Counted from the first letter of the stretch, positions 27,676 to 35,714 are shown. The stretch: 64,000 bases of DNA from Gottfriedia acidiceleris (GCF_023115465.1 NZ_CP096034.1:3596001-3660000); one strand, 5' to 3'. The notes: a model not told the origin generated them from the sequence alone. Program-made: numbers and translations.

Positions 27676-27823
27676 GGTTGTAGAATAGAAGTTATGTTAC
27701 CCACTTCTAGATGTCCACTTTAGGTTTGTTCATCGAGAGCACGTCCTTCCCGTCCCTATACTATACTTTTAATAATCCAAATAAATTAATTAGTCTAAAA
27801 CTGCTTTTGTTTTTATTGTTTTT

Positions 27824-27852
27824 GCATACTTTCTTTTATACAGGGCATCATA
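27824..27852 (+). promoter_or_regulatory. promoter of RNA copy C (sigma-G-like)
   Basis: GCATA (27824-27828), 17 bp, CATCATA (27846-27852). It matches GMATR / CATNMTA at every position and is conserved with copy B, while the 130 bp just upstream is not. Confidence 0.5.
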
Positions 27853-27858
27853 AGTTTT

Positions 27859-28237
27859 GAAGGGAAAGCAACACACTTTCTAATTCAAAAATTTGAAATG
27901 AGGTGTGTGTTAAAGGTAATTTAATTTGCGTTCAAACCTATGCAAGGGTAGATGTTGAAGTGAAATTTCTCCATAGATAAAACATCGTTGTATAAAACAG
28001 CAGTGAAAACATCATAAGGAGATGGTTAGCTTGAACATTATCACTTATAAACAAAGGTTTTAGTATACCAATTTGTAAATGAGGTGTCTCGACCAGAGCA
28101 TATAAATTTCTTATAAGGTGTACCAATTTATTGAACATTAAAGCAAATGAGGTGTCTGTTAAAGACAATTTATAATTACTCCAATATTCTTTCCCCTTCA
28201 TCAAGAAGCAACATAGGTTGCTTCTTGTTTATTTTTT
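27859..28237 (+). ncRNA. tandem structured RNA, copy C (~380 nt)
   Basis: Third paralogue, ending in CAAGAAGCAAC / GTTGCTTCTTG plus T-rich sequence (28202-28237), about 70 bp before hit. The AAATGAGGTGT motif is at 27896, 28077 and 28145. The 5' hairpin pairs GGAAAG with CTTTCT (one G-U). The stem TTCTCC / GGAGA and the enclosed CATCGTTGT / ACAGCAGTG helix are kept although the connecting sequence differs from copies A and B. Function is unknown. Confidence 0.7.
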
Positions 28238-28307
28238 CCTGGCCCTATTTCCCCTTTAACCTACGCCTATGTTAAAATAAGGAAAAAAGTGAAAGGAAGT
28301 ATAAAAA

Positions 28308-28745
28308 ATGGCACATGACGCTAATTGTATTTTCTGTAAAATTGTTGAAGGTAGCATCCCAGCTTCAAAAGTATACGAGGATGATGATATTTTAGCTTTT
28401 TTAGATCTAAGTCAAGTTACAAAAGGACACACTTTAGTCATTCCAAAGGATCATGTTGAAAACATATTCGAAATGAGTGAAGAGACAGCTAGTACATACT
28501 TCCGAAAAGTACCTCAAATTGCGAATGCAATGAAAGAAACTTTTAATGTCCAAGGTGTAAATATTTTAAATAATAGTGGTGAAGTTTCAGGCCAAACTGT
28601 ATTTCATTATCATATGCATATTTTACCACGATACGGAAATAATGATGGCTTTGATGTAAAATGGCATTCAAACCAAAATCAATACACAAATGAAACACTA
28701 CAAGAGATTGCAAAATCTATCGAAAATAACATTATTAAAAAATAA
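28308..28745 (+). CDS. hit: HIT-family nucleotide-binding protein
   Basis: A 145-residue histidine-triad protein of the Hit/HinT group, which hydrolyses nucleoside phosphoramidates or related adenylates. The N-terminal CIFCKIVEGSIPASKVYEDD and the triad VFHYHMHILPRY (about 105-116) are present. The CxxC near the start may bind zinc. AAAGGAAG precedes ATG. It is single, with a strong terminator, and lies between ecsA and hpr as in B. subtilis. Confidence 0.93.
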   Translation: MAHDANCIFCKIVEGSIPASKVYEDDDILAFLDLSQVTKGHTLVIPKDHVENIFEMSEETASTYFRKVPQIANAMKETFNVQGVNILNNSGEVSGQTVFHYHMHILPRYGNNDGFDVKWHSNQNQYTNETLQEIAKSIENNIIKK

Positions 28746-28766
28746 TAAAATAATCCCTTTTATATA

Positions 28767-28808
28767 CGAAAACAGGAGAGTGAATATCTCCTGTTTTCGT
28801 TTTTTTTA
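28767..28808 (+). terminator. intrinsic terminator of hit
   Basis: Perfect 13-bp stem CGAAAACAGGAGA / TCTCCTGTTTTCG followed by eight T. Confidence 0.9.
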
Positions 28809-29098
28809 TGTAAATTCCATCTATTTTCTGCATTTTATACTATATTTTTATAGCGTTATATTATATATTTACTATATTACCAATAATATTTTATCGACAA
28901 TCACTCTATAGTTTCGCTAAAATTATTATATAAGCATAATTTTTACAACCCACAACACTTAATTATAATATAAAAATGTAGAATTTTATCAACTACTTTG
29001 TGAAAATTTTTAAAAATTCTAACTAAAAGTTCTTTATTTATTCACATATTATTGGCATAATAATAAATAGATAGTTAAATAGAAAAGAAGGTGAATTG
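28809..29098. other. AT-rich promoter region of hpr
   Basis: No gene is seen. B. subtilis has trpP, yhaH and other genes between hit and hpr; these are absent here. Confidence 0.4.
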
Positions 29099-29659
29099 AT
29101 GAAAACTGAACAAAAATTATACACAATGAAAGAAGCTTTGATTTTTAGTCAAAGAATTGCCCAAATTTCTAAAGCATTATGGAAGTCAGTTGAAAAGGAC
29201 TGGCAACAATGGATTAAGCCCTATGATTTAAATATCAATGAACATCATATTTTAATGATCGCCTTCCACTTAAAGGGTGCGTCTATTTCTGAAATTGCTA
29301 AATTTGGTGTAATGCACGTATCGACAGCTTTTAACTTCTCTAAAAAGCTAGAAGAACGTGGTTTATTAGTGTTTTCTAAAAAAGTAGAAGATAAACGTAA
29401 TACGTATATTGAATTAACAGAAAAAGGTAAAGATATGCTATTAGAGATTCTAGGTGAATTTGATCCAGAGACAAATTCAGTTTTTCAAGGTACTTTACCA
29501 TTAAAAGAATTTTATGGTAAATTTCCAGAAAATATGGAAATTATGGCTATTTTACGTAATATTTATGGAAAAGATTTTATGGATATATTTGAAACAACGT
29601 TAGGTAACATAGATAAAGAATTTATTGAAGAAGATAATCGTTTAATTAAGAAACCTTAA
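29099..29659 (+). CDS. hpr: MarR-type transition-state regulator Hpr (ScoC)
   Basis: Hpr/ScoC represses extracellular protease, peptide-transport and sporulation genes in B. subtilis. The 186-residue product has the winged-helix DNA-binding region ([47 protein letters not shown], about 45-90) and the wing [20 protein letters not shown] 29099 is chosen over the adjacent TTG because GAAGGTG is then 5 nt away. It could control the subtilase cluster and other exported proteases of this strain. Confidence 0.93.
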   Translation: MKTEQKLYTMKEALIFSQRIAQISKALWKSVEKDWQQWIKPYDLNINEHHILMIAFHLKGASISEIAKFGVMHVSTAFNFSKKLEERGLLVFSKKVEDKRNTYIELTEKGKDMLLEILGEFDPETNSVFQGTLPLKEFYGKFPENMEIMAILRNIYGKDFMDIFETTLGNIDKEFIEEDNRLIKKP

Positions 29660-29717
29660 TATCTTCTTTAAAGCTACAATTTCAGTTTATTTGTCTTTGA
29701 AATTGTACAAATAAATA

Positions 29718-29757
29718 GAAGCGGGGCAAGATTAATTAAATCCTTCCGCTTTTTATT
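29718..29757 (+). terminator. intrinsic terminator of hpr
   Basis: Stem AAGCGG..AAGGA / TCCTT..CCGCTT with a T run (CTTTTTATTT). Confidence 0.65.
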
Positions 29758-29892
29758 TCGGCCACTTTTGTTCAAAATTTCACATAATTACCTCTTTAAA
29801 TCCTTCAGGCTCATTTCCATTTCTATATTTCTAAATTTCATTTAACAAAGTATATGTACATCATTAACTATTTTAATCTGGAATAAAAACTC

Positions 29893-29921
29893 AACCGGAG
29901 GTACAATACCTCCGGTCGAAT
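29893..29921 (-). terminator. terminator of the 29-aa spore protein gene
   Basis: Hairpin ACCGGAGGT-ACAAT-ACCTCCGGT followed on the minus strand by GAGTTTTTATT. Confidence 0.8.
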
Positions 29922-29939
29922 ATTTGTCTTATTTACAAA

Positions 29940-30029
29940 TTAGATGCAAGCTGCTCCTACGATAATTAATAAGATGAACAATACAACGATTAACGCAAAT
30001 CCTCCACCATGGAATCCTACGCCCATCAT
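29940..30029 (-). CDS. SscA/YjcZ-type tiny spore protein (29 aa)
   Basis: A 29-residue protein made of a Gly-rich start (MMGVGFHGGGF) and one hydrophobic segment ALIVVLFILLIIVGAAC. This is the hallmark of the YjcZ/SscA (YhzE) family, small proteins of spore-coat assembly or unknown sporulation role. AAAGGAGGTG lies 5 nt before ATG. A sigma-K-like promoter is upstream. It sits close to prsA, as sscA does in B. subtilis, so orthology with sscA is plausible. Confidence 0.8.
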   Translation of the reverse strand: MMGVGFHGGGFALIVVLFILLIIVGAACI

Positions 30030-30054
30030 TCACACCTCCTTTTGCTACATATCT

Positions 30055-30081
30055 TATCTTATGCGTGTAGTAAAAAATGGT
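30055..30081 (-). promoter_or_regulatory. sigma-K-like promoter of the 29-aa spore gene
   Basis: On the minus strand AC (30081-30080), 16 bp, CATAAGATA (30063-30055), matching the sigma-K pattern AC-N16/17-CATANNNTA. A GCCCAGAC element just upstream resembles a GerE box in part. Confidence 0.4.
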
Positions 30082-30127
30082 CTGGGCAAATGTATAAATA
30101 ACCTTCATTTTTGAAGATTCATACTAC

Positions 30128-30211
30128 TTATAAAAATGAACACCCAATAATGATTAACAAAATAAACAGGATCACGATTAATACAAATTCACGCGATGCT
30201 TTCCCCTCCAT
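30128..30211 (-). CDS. second tiny spore-type membrane protein (27 aa)
   Basis: A 27-residue product, MEGKASREF followed by VLIVILFILLIIIGCSFL, similar in its membrane segment to the 29-residue neighbour. GGAGGGTGG lies before ATG. It shares upstream sequence with the neighbour (ACATTCGCCCAATCATTT versus ACATTTGCCCAGACCATTT), containing a GATTGGGC element on the plus strand that fits the GerE consensus. It is likely part of the mother-cell sporulation regulon. Confidence 0.7.
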   Translation of the reverse strand: MEGKASREFVLIVILFILLIIIGCSFL

Positions 30212-30643
30212 TTTTCCACCCTCCTAACAGTAATCCATAATAATATATAGACGAATGCCTTAAATGATTGGGCGAATGTCACGATTGACAAGTTTTTAAT
30301 TTGCAGGAAAAACATGATTTTTAGACAAAGTCAGGAGTTAAAATATAAAAAAATAGAAATCTGCCTTCATTTATTCCCCTTCTCTTATATTGCCTACATT
30401 TCATTTAAAACTAGTTCAAGTTTCCTTAAAATTAATTAATATTTAATTAAAAAGCATACCAAATTATTCTTTTTTTGGATAAACTTTGTCACATTGAAGA
30501 AAAATATGTTATATTAAGTGAAGTTATTTCCAGTAAAAGGTATGTCTAAATACAGGAAAAATTAAGATTTAAGCTCCATACTTTAATAAGTAAAATTTTT
30601 CTTTATAAGAAATCATTTTAAATTTTTATTAGGAGATGTTTAA
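30212..30643. other. prsA upstream region
   Basis: No gene is seen in these 430 bases. The left end holds the promoter of the 27-aa gene, the right end the prsA promoter and a ~120-nt leader without obvious structure. Confidence 0.45.
30486..30515 (+). promoter_or_regulatory. sigma-A promoter of prsA
   Basis: TTGTCA (30486-30491), 18 bp, TATATT (30510-30515). Confidence 0.45.
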
Positions 30644-31465
30644 ATGAAAAAGTTAATCGTATCTGCAGTTTTAGCTACCTCAGTATTCGGACTAGCAGCA
30701 TGTGGATCTGCTGGTATTAGTAACGATGTTGTTGCTACATCTAACGCGGGAGATATCACATCTAAAGATTTATATAACAAGATGAAAGATACAGCGGGAT
30801 TAGCAATGCTTAAGCAAATGGCTATTGAAGATTATTTAAAGAAAAACTACAAAGTTAGTGATAAAGATGTTGACGCTAAGTTCAATGAGTACAAAGCACA
30901 AAATGGTGACCAATTTAAAGCTTTCTTAGCTCAGTACGGATTTAAAGATGAAGCAGCATTTAAGGATCGTGTTAAAATCGATTTATTAACTGAAAAAGCT
31001 GCTGAAGCTTCAGTAACTAAAGCTGATCTAGCAAAATATAAACCAGAAATTAGAGCTAGCCATATCTTAGTAAAAGATGAAGCTACAGCTAAAAAAGTTG
31101 AAGATGAATTAGCTAAAGGTGCAGATTTTGCAGCAGAAGCAAAAAAATATTCTACTGACACTGGTTCAAAAGATAAAGGTGGAGATTTAGGCTATTTTGG
31201 AGAAGGTGCAATGGTACCTGAATTCGAAGCAGCTGCTTATAAATTAAAAGTTGGAGAAATTAGCCAACCAGTTAAATCACAATTTGGATACCATGTTATT
31301 AAATTAACTGGTAAAAAGACTGCTAACGAAAAAGATGCTCGTAAAAAAATTGCTGAGTCTAAGCTAAGCCAAGAAAACTTCCAAGCATTCTCTGATGAAC
31401 TTCTTAAAAAAGCTAAATTTAAAGTAAAAGATAAAGACTTAGAAAAACAAGAGAAAAAATCATAA
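30644..31465 (+). CDS. prsA: foldase lipoprotein PrsA
   Basis: PrsA is an extracytoplasmic peptidyl-prolyl isomerase that helps exported proteins fold at the membrane-wall interface. The signal peptide ends FGLAAC (Cys20, lipid-modified). The parvulin domain spans about residues 137-224 (IRASHILVK .. GGDLGYFGEGAMVPEFEAAA .. QFGYHVIKLTGKK), and flanking helical regions are Lys-rich. The 273-residue length is typical. AGGAGATG precedes ATG. PrsA is essential for secretion of subtilisins and so may serve the protease cluster at 7661. Confidence 0.95.
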   Translation: MKKLIVSAVLATSVFGLAACGSAGISNDVVATSNAGDITSKDLYNKMKDTAGLAMLKQMAIEDYLKKNYKVSDKDVDAKFNEYKAQNGDQFKAFLAQYGFKDEAAFKDRVKIDLLTEKAAEASVTKADLAKYKPEIRASHILVKDEATAKKVEDELAKGADFAAEAKKYSTDTGSKDKGGDLGYFGEGAMVPEFEAAAYKLKVGEISQPVKSQFGYHVIKLTGKKTANEKDARKKIAESKLSQENFQAFSDELLKKAKFKVKDKDLEKQEKKS

Positions 31466-31494
31466 AAAAAACCTGCCTAAATGGCAGGTTTTTT
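31464..31494 (+). terminator. intrinsic terminator of prsA
   Basis: Stem AAAACCTGCC-TAAAT-GGCAGGTTTT. The identical hairpin recurs at 31998-32025. Confidence 0.85.
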
Positions 31495-31983
31495 CACGCT
31501 GTTGAAAAACAACCTTGTCAATTAAATTACCAAATTTTCGTAAAAGGAGTAAAGTGATGTTGATTTCCACTACAGGGTGCTCGCTTTCCATGGGGCGAGA
31601 CCTGAGCCTCCGGGGTCTCAGCCTTCCCGCTAATCCCATAGGAGTCGATCACCCCTCCGTTCCAATCAACTTATACAATTAAAAAAAGTCTGTAATTAAA
31701 TACTAGTCAAATAGCTTTTACTTAGAGTAATCTAACTGTTGTATATTAATCAGCTTGTAGATCAATTAATACCGAACAATTGTTAAACTAAACTATAAAA
31801 TTTTTTCCCTAAAAAAGCCCATAATATTTTTAACTTCTAAAAAAATCATTACTAGTGTTATTCGAATAATAAAATTGCTCAAACACTTTTACATTTAAAA
31901 CCATTAAAAAATCATTCAAAAAATGCTAATTTTATCATTATTAACTGTTCATTTAAAGTCCGTTTCCCTATTGATGACTTTAT
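31495..31983. other. intergenic region between prsA and yhaL
   Basis: No gene is seen. Apart from the dispersed repeat at 31558-31670 the 490 bases are AT-rich without recognisable features. The region is bounded on both sides by the same terminator hairpin. Confidence 0.5.
31558..31670. repeat. family-1 dispersed repeat, copy 3 (best conserved)
   Basis: The fullest copy: TGTTGATTTCCACTACAGGG, GTGCTCGCTTTCCATGGGGC, GAGACCTGAGCCTCCGGGGT, CTCAGCC, CCCATAGGAGTCGA and a TCCAATCAAC end. The start GTTGATT and end AATCAAC are complementary, so the block has terminal inverted repeats. Confidence 0.7.
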
Positions 31984-32038
31984 ATTTCATCCAATTAAAA
32001 AACCTGCCTAAATGGCAGGTTTTTTAATTGGATGAAAT
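31984..32038. repeat. 25-bp-arm perfect inverted repeat at the end of yhaL (bidirectional terminator)
   Basis: Two perfect 25-bp arms (31984-32008 and 32014-32038) separated by TAAAT. The right arm includes the last codons and stop of yhaL, and the inner part is the CCTGCC / GGCAGG hairpin identical to that of prsA. It will act as a terminator for yhaL. Confidence 0.85.
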
Positions 32039-32227
32039 CTCAGAGTTAATAAGTAATTGCTCTCTTCGTTCTCTTTCTTCTTTAATTCTTTGTAAGTAAA
32101 TTTCTCCCTCTTTTTCAATGTAAGCTTCATCTGCATCTCTTTCTTGTTTCGAGGTGTAAAGCACCATAAATCCACTTACAAAAATTCCTAAAATCACGAT
32201 ATACATCCAAAATGGTAAAATTGGCAT
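32024..32227 (-). CDS. yhaL: sporulation protein YhaL
   Basis: A 67-residue protein with one N-terminal membrane segment (MPILPFWMYIVILGIFVSGFMVLY region) and a charged helix containing EAYIEKEGEIYLQRIKEERERR, the characteristic YhaL block. AAGGAGG precedes ATG. It lies 69 bp downstream of yhaM in the same direction. YhaL is classed as a sporulation-associated protein; its function is not known. Confidence 0.85.
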   Translation of the reverse strand: MPILPFWMYIVILGIFVSGFMVLYTSKQERDADEAYIEKEGEIYLQRIKEERERREQLLINSEISSN

Positions 32228-32295
32228 TGATTTTCCTCCTTAGTAGACAAGCATTTGCTTCATTATATGGCTAATAAAGAGGAAGTATGATTAAT

Positions 32296-33234
32296 TTAAA
32301 ATTTTGGTTTGTAAAAACTACGATTTTCTAATGGGAAAATACGCTCTGTATATTCTCCTGGTTCAACTCTTTCAAGTGCGCGGTCTAACATATTCATTTT
32401 TGCATCGATATTATCAATATAATGTAATATTTCCGCTTCTTTAATTAAAGGTAGTTTTGGACTACCATACTCATACTTACCATGATGACTTAAAATAAGA
32501 TGTTGTAGAACAGTGACCTCTTCTCCCTCAATACCTAGCTCGATTGAAGCATTTCCAATTTCAATTGCCATAAGCGAGATATGTCCTAACAAATTACCTT
32601 CGACAGTATACTTTGTTGAAACTGGACCAGATAACTCTCTTACTTTTCCTAAATCATGTAGTATGATTCCAGCATATAGTAAGTCCTTATTGATCGAAGG
32701 ATATAAATTCGCAATTGACTCACCCAATTTCAACATACAAAAAACATGGTATGCTAAACCAGAAACAAATTCATGGTGATTTTTAGTAGCCGCTGGAAAA
32801 TCAAGAAAATCTTCTTGATTTTTTAATACTAGATACTCAGTAAGCTTTTTAAGTTTTTCATTGGTCATATTATTAATATATGAAGTAATTTTCTCATATA
32901 ATTCTTCTTTAGAAACTGGTGCTCTTGCGAAAAAATCTTCCGGATTAACTTCGTCTGTATCTTTAGTTGGACGAATTTGGCGTAATTTAAGTTGAAGTTT
33001 TCCTCTATAATCGTGAAGCTCCCCTTCAACTTTTACTACAGTTCCTTCAACATACGCTTCTTCTTGCTCTGAAGAAATATCCCAAAGTTTCGCCTCAATA
33101 TCTCCACTTTGATCTTGTAAAGTTAAAGATAAGAATGTTTTTTGATTACTTGCTACACCTTTAGTAACAGCTTTGACAAATAAAAATGTTACAAATCGTT
33201 CGCCAACTTCATAATCATATACTTTTTTATCCAT
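32296..33234 (-). CDS. yhaM: 3'-5' exoribonuclease YhaM
   Basis: YhaM trims RNA 3' ends and also degrades single-stranded DNA. The 312-residue product has an N-terminal OB-fold (about residues 10-85, with [16 protein letters not shown]) and a C-terminal HD phosphohydrolase domain with [14 protein letters not shown] (about 192-206) and [18 protein letters not shown] 33234 is preferred over the ATG 12 bp upstream because GGAGG lies between them, 5 nt before ATG 33234. Confidence 0.94.
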   Translation of the reverse strand: MDKKVYDYEVGERFVTFLFVKAVTKGVASNQKTFLSLTLQDQSGDIEAKLWDISSEQEEAYVEGTVVKVEGELHDYRGKLQLKLRQIRPTKDTDEVNPEDFFARAPVSKEELYEKITSYINNMTNEKLKKLTEYLVLKNQEDFLDFPAATKNHHEFVSGLAYHVFCMLKLGESIANLYPSINKDLLYAGIILHDLGKVRELSGPVSTKYTVEGNLLGHISLMAIEIGNASIELGIEGEEVTVLQHLILSHHGKYEYGSPKLPLIKEAEILHYIDNIDAKMNMLDRALERVEPGEYTERIFPLENRSFYKPKF

Positions 33235-33570
33235 AAGTACCTCCATTTTGTATATGCTTCCTTAAGCTCTACTTAAGTAAATAGCTTAAAATATTTTGGA
33301 AAATTAATTTCACAAAATAAAAAAGGAAAATCAAATTATGTATTAGTCGTTTTACTTATCCTATTATACGTTAAAATAGATACTTAGCCCAACAATGTTC
33401 TTACAAAAAATTAAGACATAATCTAACAATTCTTAAAATCCGTTATACCTACAAATGTCAAAATTTTAAATCTGAACTGAATTTTTTTATAATTCAAATT
33501 ATTACTTTACACAGCTTTTCAATCTATGCCAAAATAGTAATATCGCAACTACTTTAGGGAGGTCTAGGAC
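33235..33570. other. divergent promoter region yhaM / yhzD
   Basis: These 336 AT-rich bases separate divergent genes. I see no confident promoter consensus, repeat or small gene. Confidence 0.4.
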
Positions 33571-33756
33571 ATGGCAACATATCGAATTACAGCTTTTGAA
33601 AAAAGTGGCGAATCAATTGTCGATGAACAATTTGAAGCTAATTCTGACTTAGAAGCAAAAAAAATTGGTACAGAAAAACTTACTACACTCGGTGCACTTG
33701 ATAAAACACACCGTTGCATTAGTCAAACTGGTAAACTACTTTTATTTCATCCATAA
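33571..33756 (+). CDS. yhzD: YhzD-like small protein (61 aa)
   Basis: A 61-residue protein, MATYRITAFEKSGESIVDEQFEANS.. ending THRCISQTGKLLLFHP. The start (TYxITAFxKxGE) and end (THRC...GKLLLFH) match the YhzD family, found in Bacillus beside yhaM. GGGAGG lies 8 nt before ATG. Function is unknown. Confidence 0.82.
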   Translation: MATYRITAFEKSGESIVDEQFEANSDLEAKKIGTEKLTTLGALDKTHRCISQTGKLLLFHP

Positions 33757-33758
33757 TG

Positions 33759-33794
33759 AAACAAGCTGCGAAAATTTATCGCAGCTTGTTTTTC
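33759..33794 (+). terminator. intrinsic terminator of yhzD
   Basis: Stem AAACAAGCTGCGA / TCGCAGCTTGTTT plus T run. Confidence 0.85.
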
Positions 33795-33938
33795 CATCTA
33801 AATTAATGTTTAAACTACCAATCAAAGTTTCAACATTTTCTAACTTCTGCTTGGCCAGGAACGTCCCTTTTAATGAAATAGCTGTCGAGAATTGCTCAAC
33901 AGCCATAGGATTACTTTTAAGTGCATCCTATTGACATT

Positions 33939-34484
33939 TTAGGAAGCAGGTTCAACTTTTGTAGCTTTATAGCCAGAGCCATCCCATATGAGATATACTC
34001 GATATTTTTGCGAGCCTTTTGTCTTTGCTGATACAGTCCCGACTGAACCACCTGGGTTGCTTTTATCACTTCCTAAAAACCAAACAGTCATATTACTTGA
34101 ATCTATTCCAGCAGCAGATGAGATTGTCTGTAGCATTGCCTGCCAGTCTTGAGAATTTCGATCATAGCTTGTAACATGCTTCGTACTTTGTGCACCCGTT
34201 TGTTCTGGTGTTTCCGGTGCCGTGCCATTTGAATCGTCATCATCAATTGTTTGAACCGTTGTAGATGTCTCTTTTACACCATTATCATCATTCTTTTCGC
34301 TGTTTTTGGCCGATGCATAGTCACTTTTATTAGAACCTGCTTTATTATCATTCGGCGAAAAAATGGAATACGAGACAAATGCTATTAGTATTAGTACGAT
34401 TCCAATTGATCCAAATAAAATGAGTTTTGTTTTTTTTCTTTTCGCTCTTGACGTTGTACGTGAATTACTTTGAATCTTTTTCAA
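33939..34484 (-). CDS. YrrS/DUF1510-family membrane protein
   Basis: An 181-residue protein with a basic cytoplasmic tail, one membrane segment (TKLILFGSIGIVLILIAFVS), a low-complexity Asp/Ser/Thr/Glu linker and a C-terminal DUF1510-like domain (SQDWQAMLQTISSAAGI, NMTVWFLG, KYRVYLIWDGSGYKATKVEP). YrrS of B. subtilis has the same plan and interacts with cell-wall and sporulation proteins. I favour TTG 34484, 10 nt after GGGAG; a GTG three codons earlier touches the ribosome-binding site. Confidence 0.75.
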   Translation of the reverse strand: MKKIQSNSRTTSRAKRKKTKLILFGSIGIVLILIAFVSYSIFSPNDNKAGSNKSDYASAKNSEKNDDNGVKETSTTVQTIDDDDSNGTAPETPEQTGAQSTKHVTSYDRNSQDWQAMLQTISSAAGIDSSNMTVWFLGSDKSNPGGSVGTVSAKTKGSQKYRVYLIWDGSGYKATKVEPAS

Positions 34485-34493
34485 TCTAACCAC

Positions 34494-34853
34494 TCTCCCA
34501 AAACTGAGAATGTCAACATTCTACCATGAGTGGAGAAAAACTTATAGTCTTGTATTTTAAAATTAACCATTTCGTAAAACAACTGTTAAGTTTTTTTCAT
34601 TGTCAGACATAATTGAACTAACAAAGACTAGTGCATAATAGAATATAGACAATCTAATTTTTAATGAAATATTCTTTATTTATTAAAGACATAGAATTAC
34701 AGAAAGAAAATAGTAGTGTGATAGTAAATAGTCTTTAAAAAATTATATCTATTATTTCAGGTTATTTAATTGTACTTTTGTTAATTTTATTTGTACATCT
34801 TTTCTTTTCTTCTAATCAAAAAAATCGACCGAATCCAGTCGATTTCACAATCC
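34494..34853. other. intergenic region, no gene seen
   Basis: About 360 AT-rich bases. Only the yhaR terminator (34818-34846) is recognisable. Confidence 0.45.
34818..34846 (-). terminator. intrinsic terminator of hemZ-yhaR
   Basis: Stem AAATCGAC / GTCGATTT followed by seven T on the minus strand. Confidence 0.8.
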
Positions 34854-35642
34854 TTATTTCCCAGTAAAAACAGGAAGTCTCTTTTGTAAAAATGCCTGTA
34901 AACCTTCTTGATGATCAACTGTTCTTCTCATTGCACTTTGTCCTTCTTTTTCATATAAAAGTACATTTTTTAGGGAATCTAAGTTACCATTACTGTAGAT
35001 TTGTTTTGTTTGGATCATCGCACTTACGGGTTTATGAAGAATAGACTTCACACGTTCATTAATTTTTTGTTCAAAGTCCCCACTGATTACTTCATCAACT
35101 AAACCGATTTCTAGCGCTTGCGTTGCATTTAGTTTTTTACCTTCCCAGATCAGTTGTTTAGCTTTTGTTTCACCTAGCCTTTTTTCTAAGAAGTAATGTG
35201 CACCACCATCAGGAATTAAGCCAATTCCGATAAAGTTCATTGCCAATACACCTGATTCGTGAGCAAGAACGAAATCACTAGCAAGAGCAAAACTTAGTCC
35301 TATTCCAGCAGCTGGCCCATGAATCGCACTAATAACGATTTTAGGTAAAGTATATAATTTAACTACTACATCTGTAATTAAATCCATTACTGGACCAAAA
35401 GCAGACTCATCTGTGTTACTTAGCATTGATTTTAAATCTCCACCTGAAGAGAAACCTTTGCCATTTCCACATAGTACGACTACATCAACGTCTGAGCTAG
35501 CAATTTCATCCAGTACATCTCGAAATTGTCTGAATGTATCTTCATTCATTGCATTCAATACTTCAGGTCGATTAAAGACAACAGTTGCAACTCGTCCCTC
35601 TTTTCTTAATAAAACATGTTCTGCCGTGTTTGAAATAGACAT
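34854..35642 (-). CDS. yhaR: enoyl-CoA hydratase/isomerase family protein, YhaR-like
   Basis: A 262-residue crotonase-fold enzyme. The oxyanion-hole loops are visible in NGKGFSSGGDLKSML (about 60-75) and HGPAAGIGLSFALASDF (about 107-123), followed by GIGLIPDGGAHYFLEKRLG. Catalytic glutamates of true hydratases are not clearly conserved at both positions, so isomerase or other crotonase activity is possible. It lies 72 bp after hemZ on the same strand, as in the B. subtilis order. Confidence 0.82.
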   Translation of the reverse strand: MSISNTAEHVLLRKEGRVATVVFNRPEVLNAMNEDTFRQFRDVLDEIASSDVDVVVLCGNGKGFSSGGDLKSMLSNTDESAFGPVMDLITDVVVKLYTLPKIVISAIHGPAAGIGLSFALASDFVLAHESGVLAMNFIGIGLIPDGGAHYFLEKRLGETKAKQLIWEGKKLNATQALEIGLVDEVISGDFEQKINERVKSILHKPVSAMIQTKQIYSNGNLDSLKNVLLYEKEGQSAMRRTVDHQEGLQAFLQKRLPVFTGK

Positions 35643-35714
35643 AAAAAAATCCCCCTTGTTTTCATGGTTAATTTAAACATTAAACATCGCAAGGGGAATT
35701 TCCTTTATTTCTCA

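Noticed and set aside
27456-28204. Open frames of 63 and 88 codons on the minus strand inside RNA copies B and C
   Set aside because: They are antisense to the conserved RNA, lack ribosome-binding sites and are not maintained in copy A.
26590-28240. CRISPR array or transposon interpretation of the repeated units
   Set aside because: Units are ~380 nt with internal structure and terminators, not short repeats with unique spacers; there are no cas genes, no transposase frame and no terminal inverted repeats.
28690-28911. 73-codon plus-strand frame after hit
   Set aside because: It overlaps the end of hit and runs through the hit terminator; composition is AT noise.
34854-35642. Classification of yhaR as a definite beta-oxidation hydratase
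   Set aside because: Both catalytic glutamates are not evident at the expected places, so only crotonase-fold membership is claimed.
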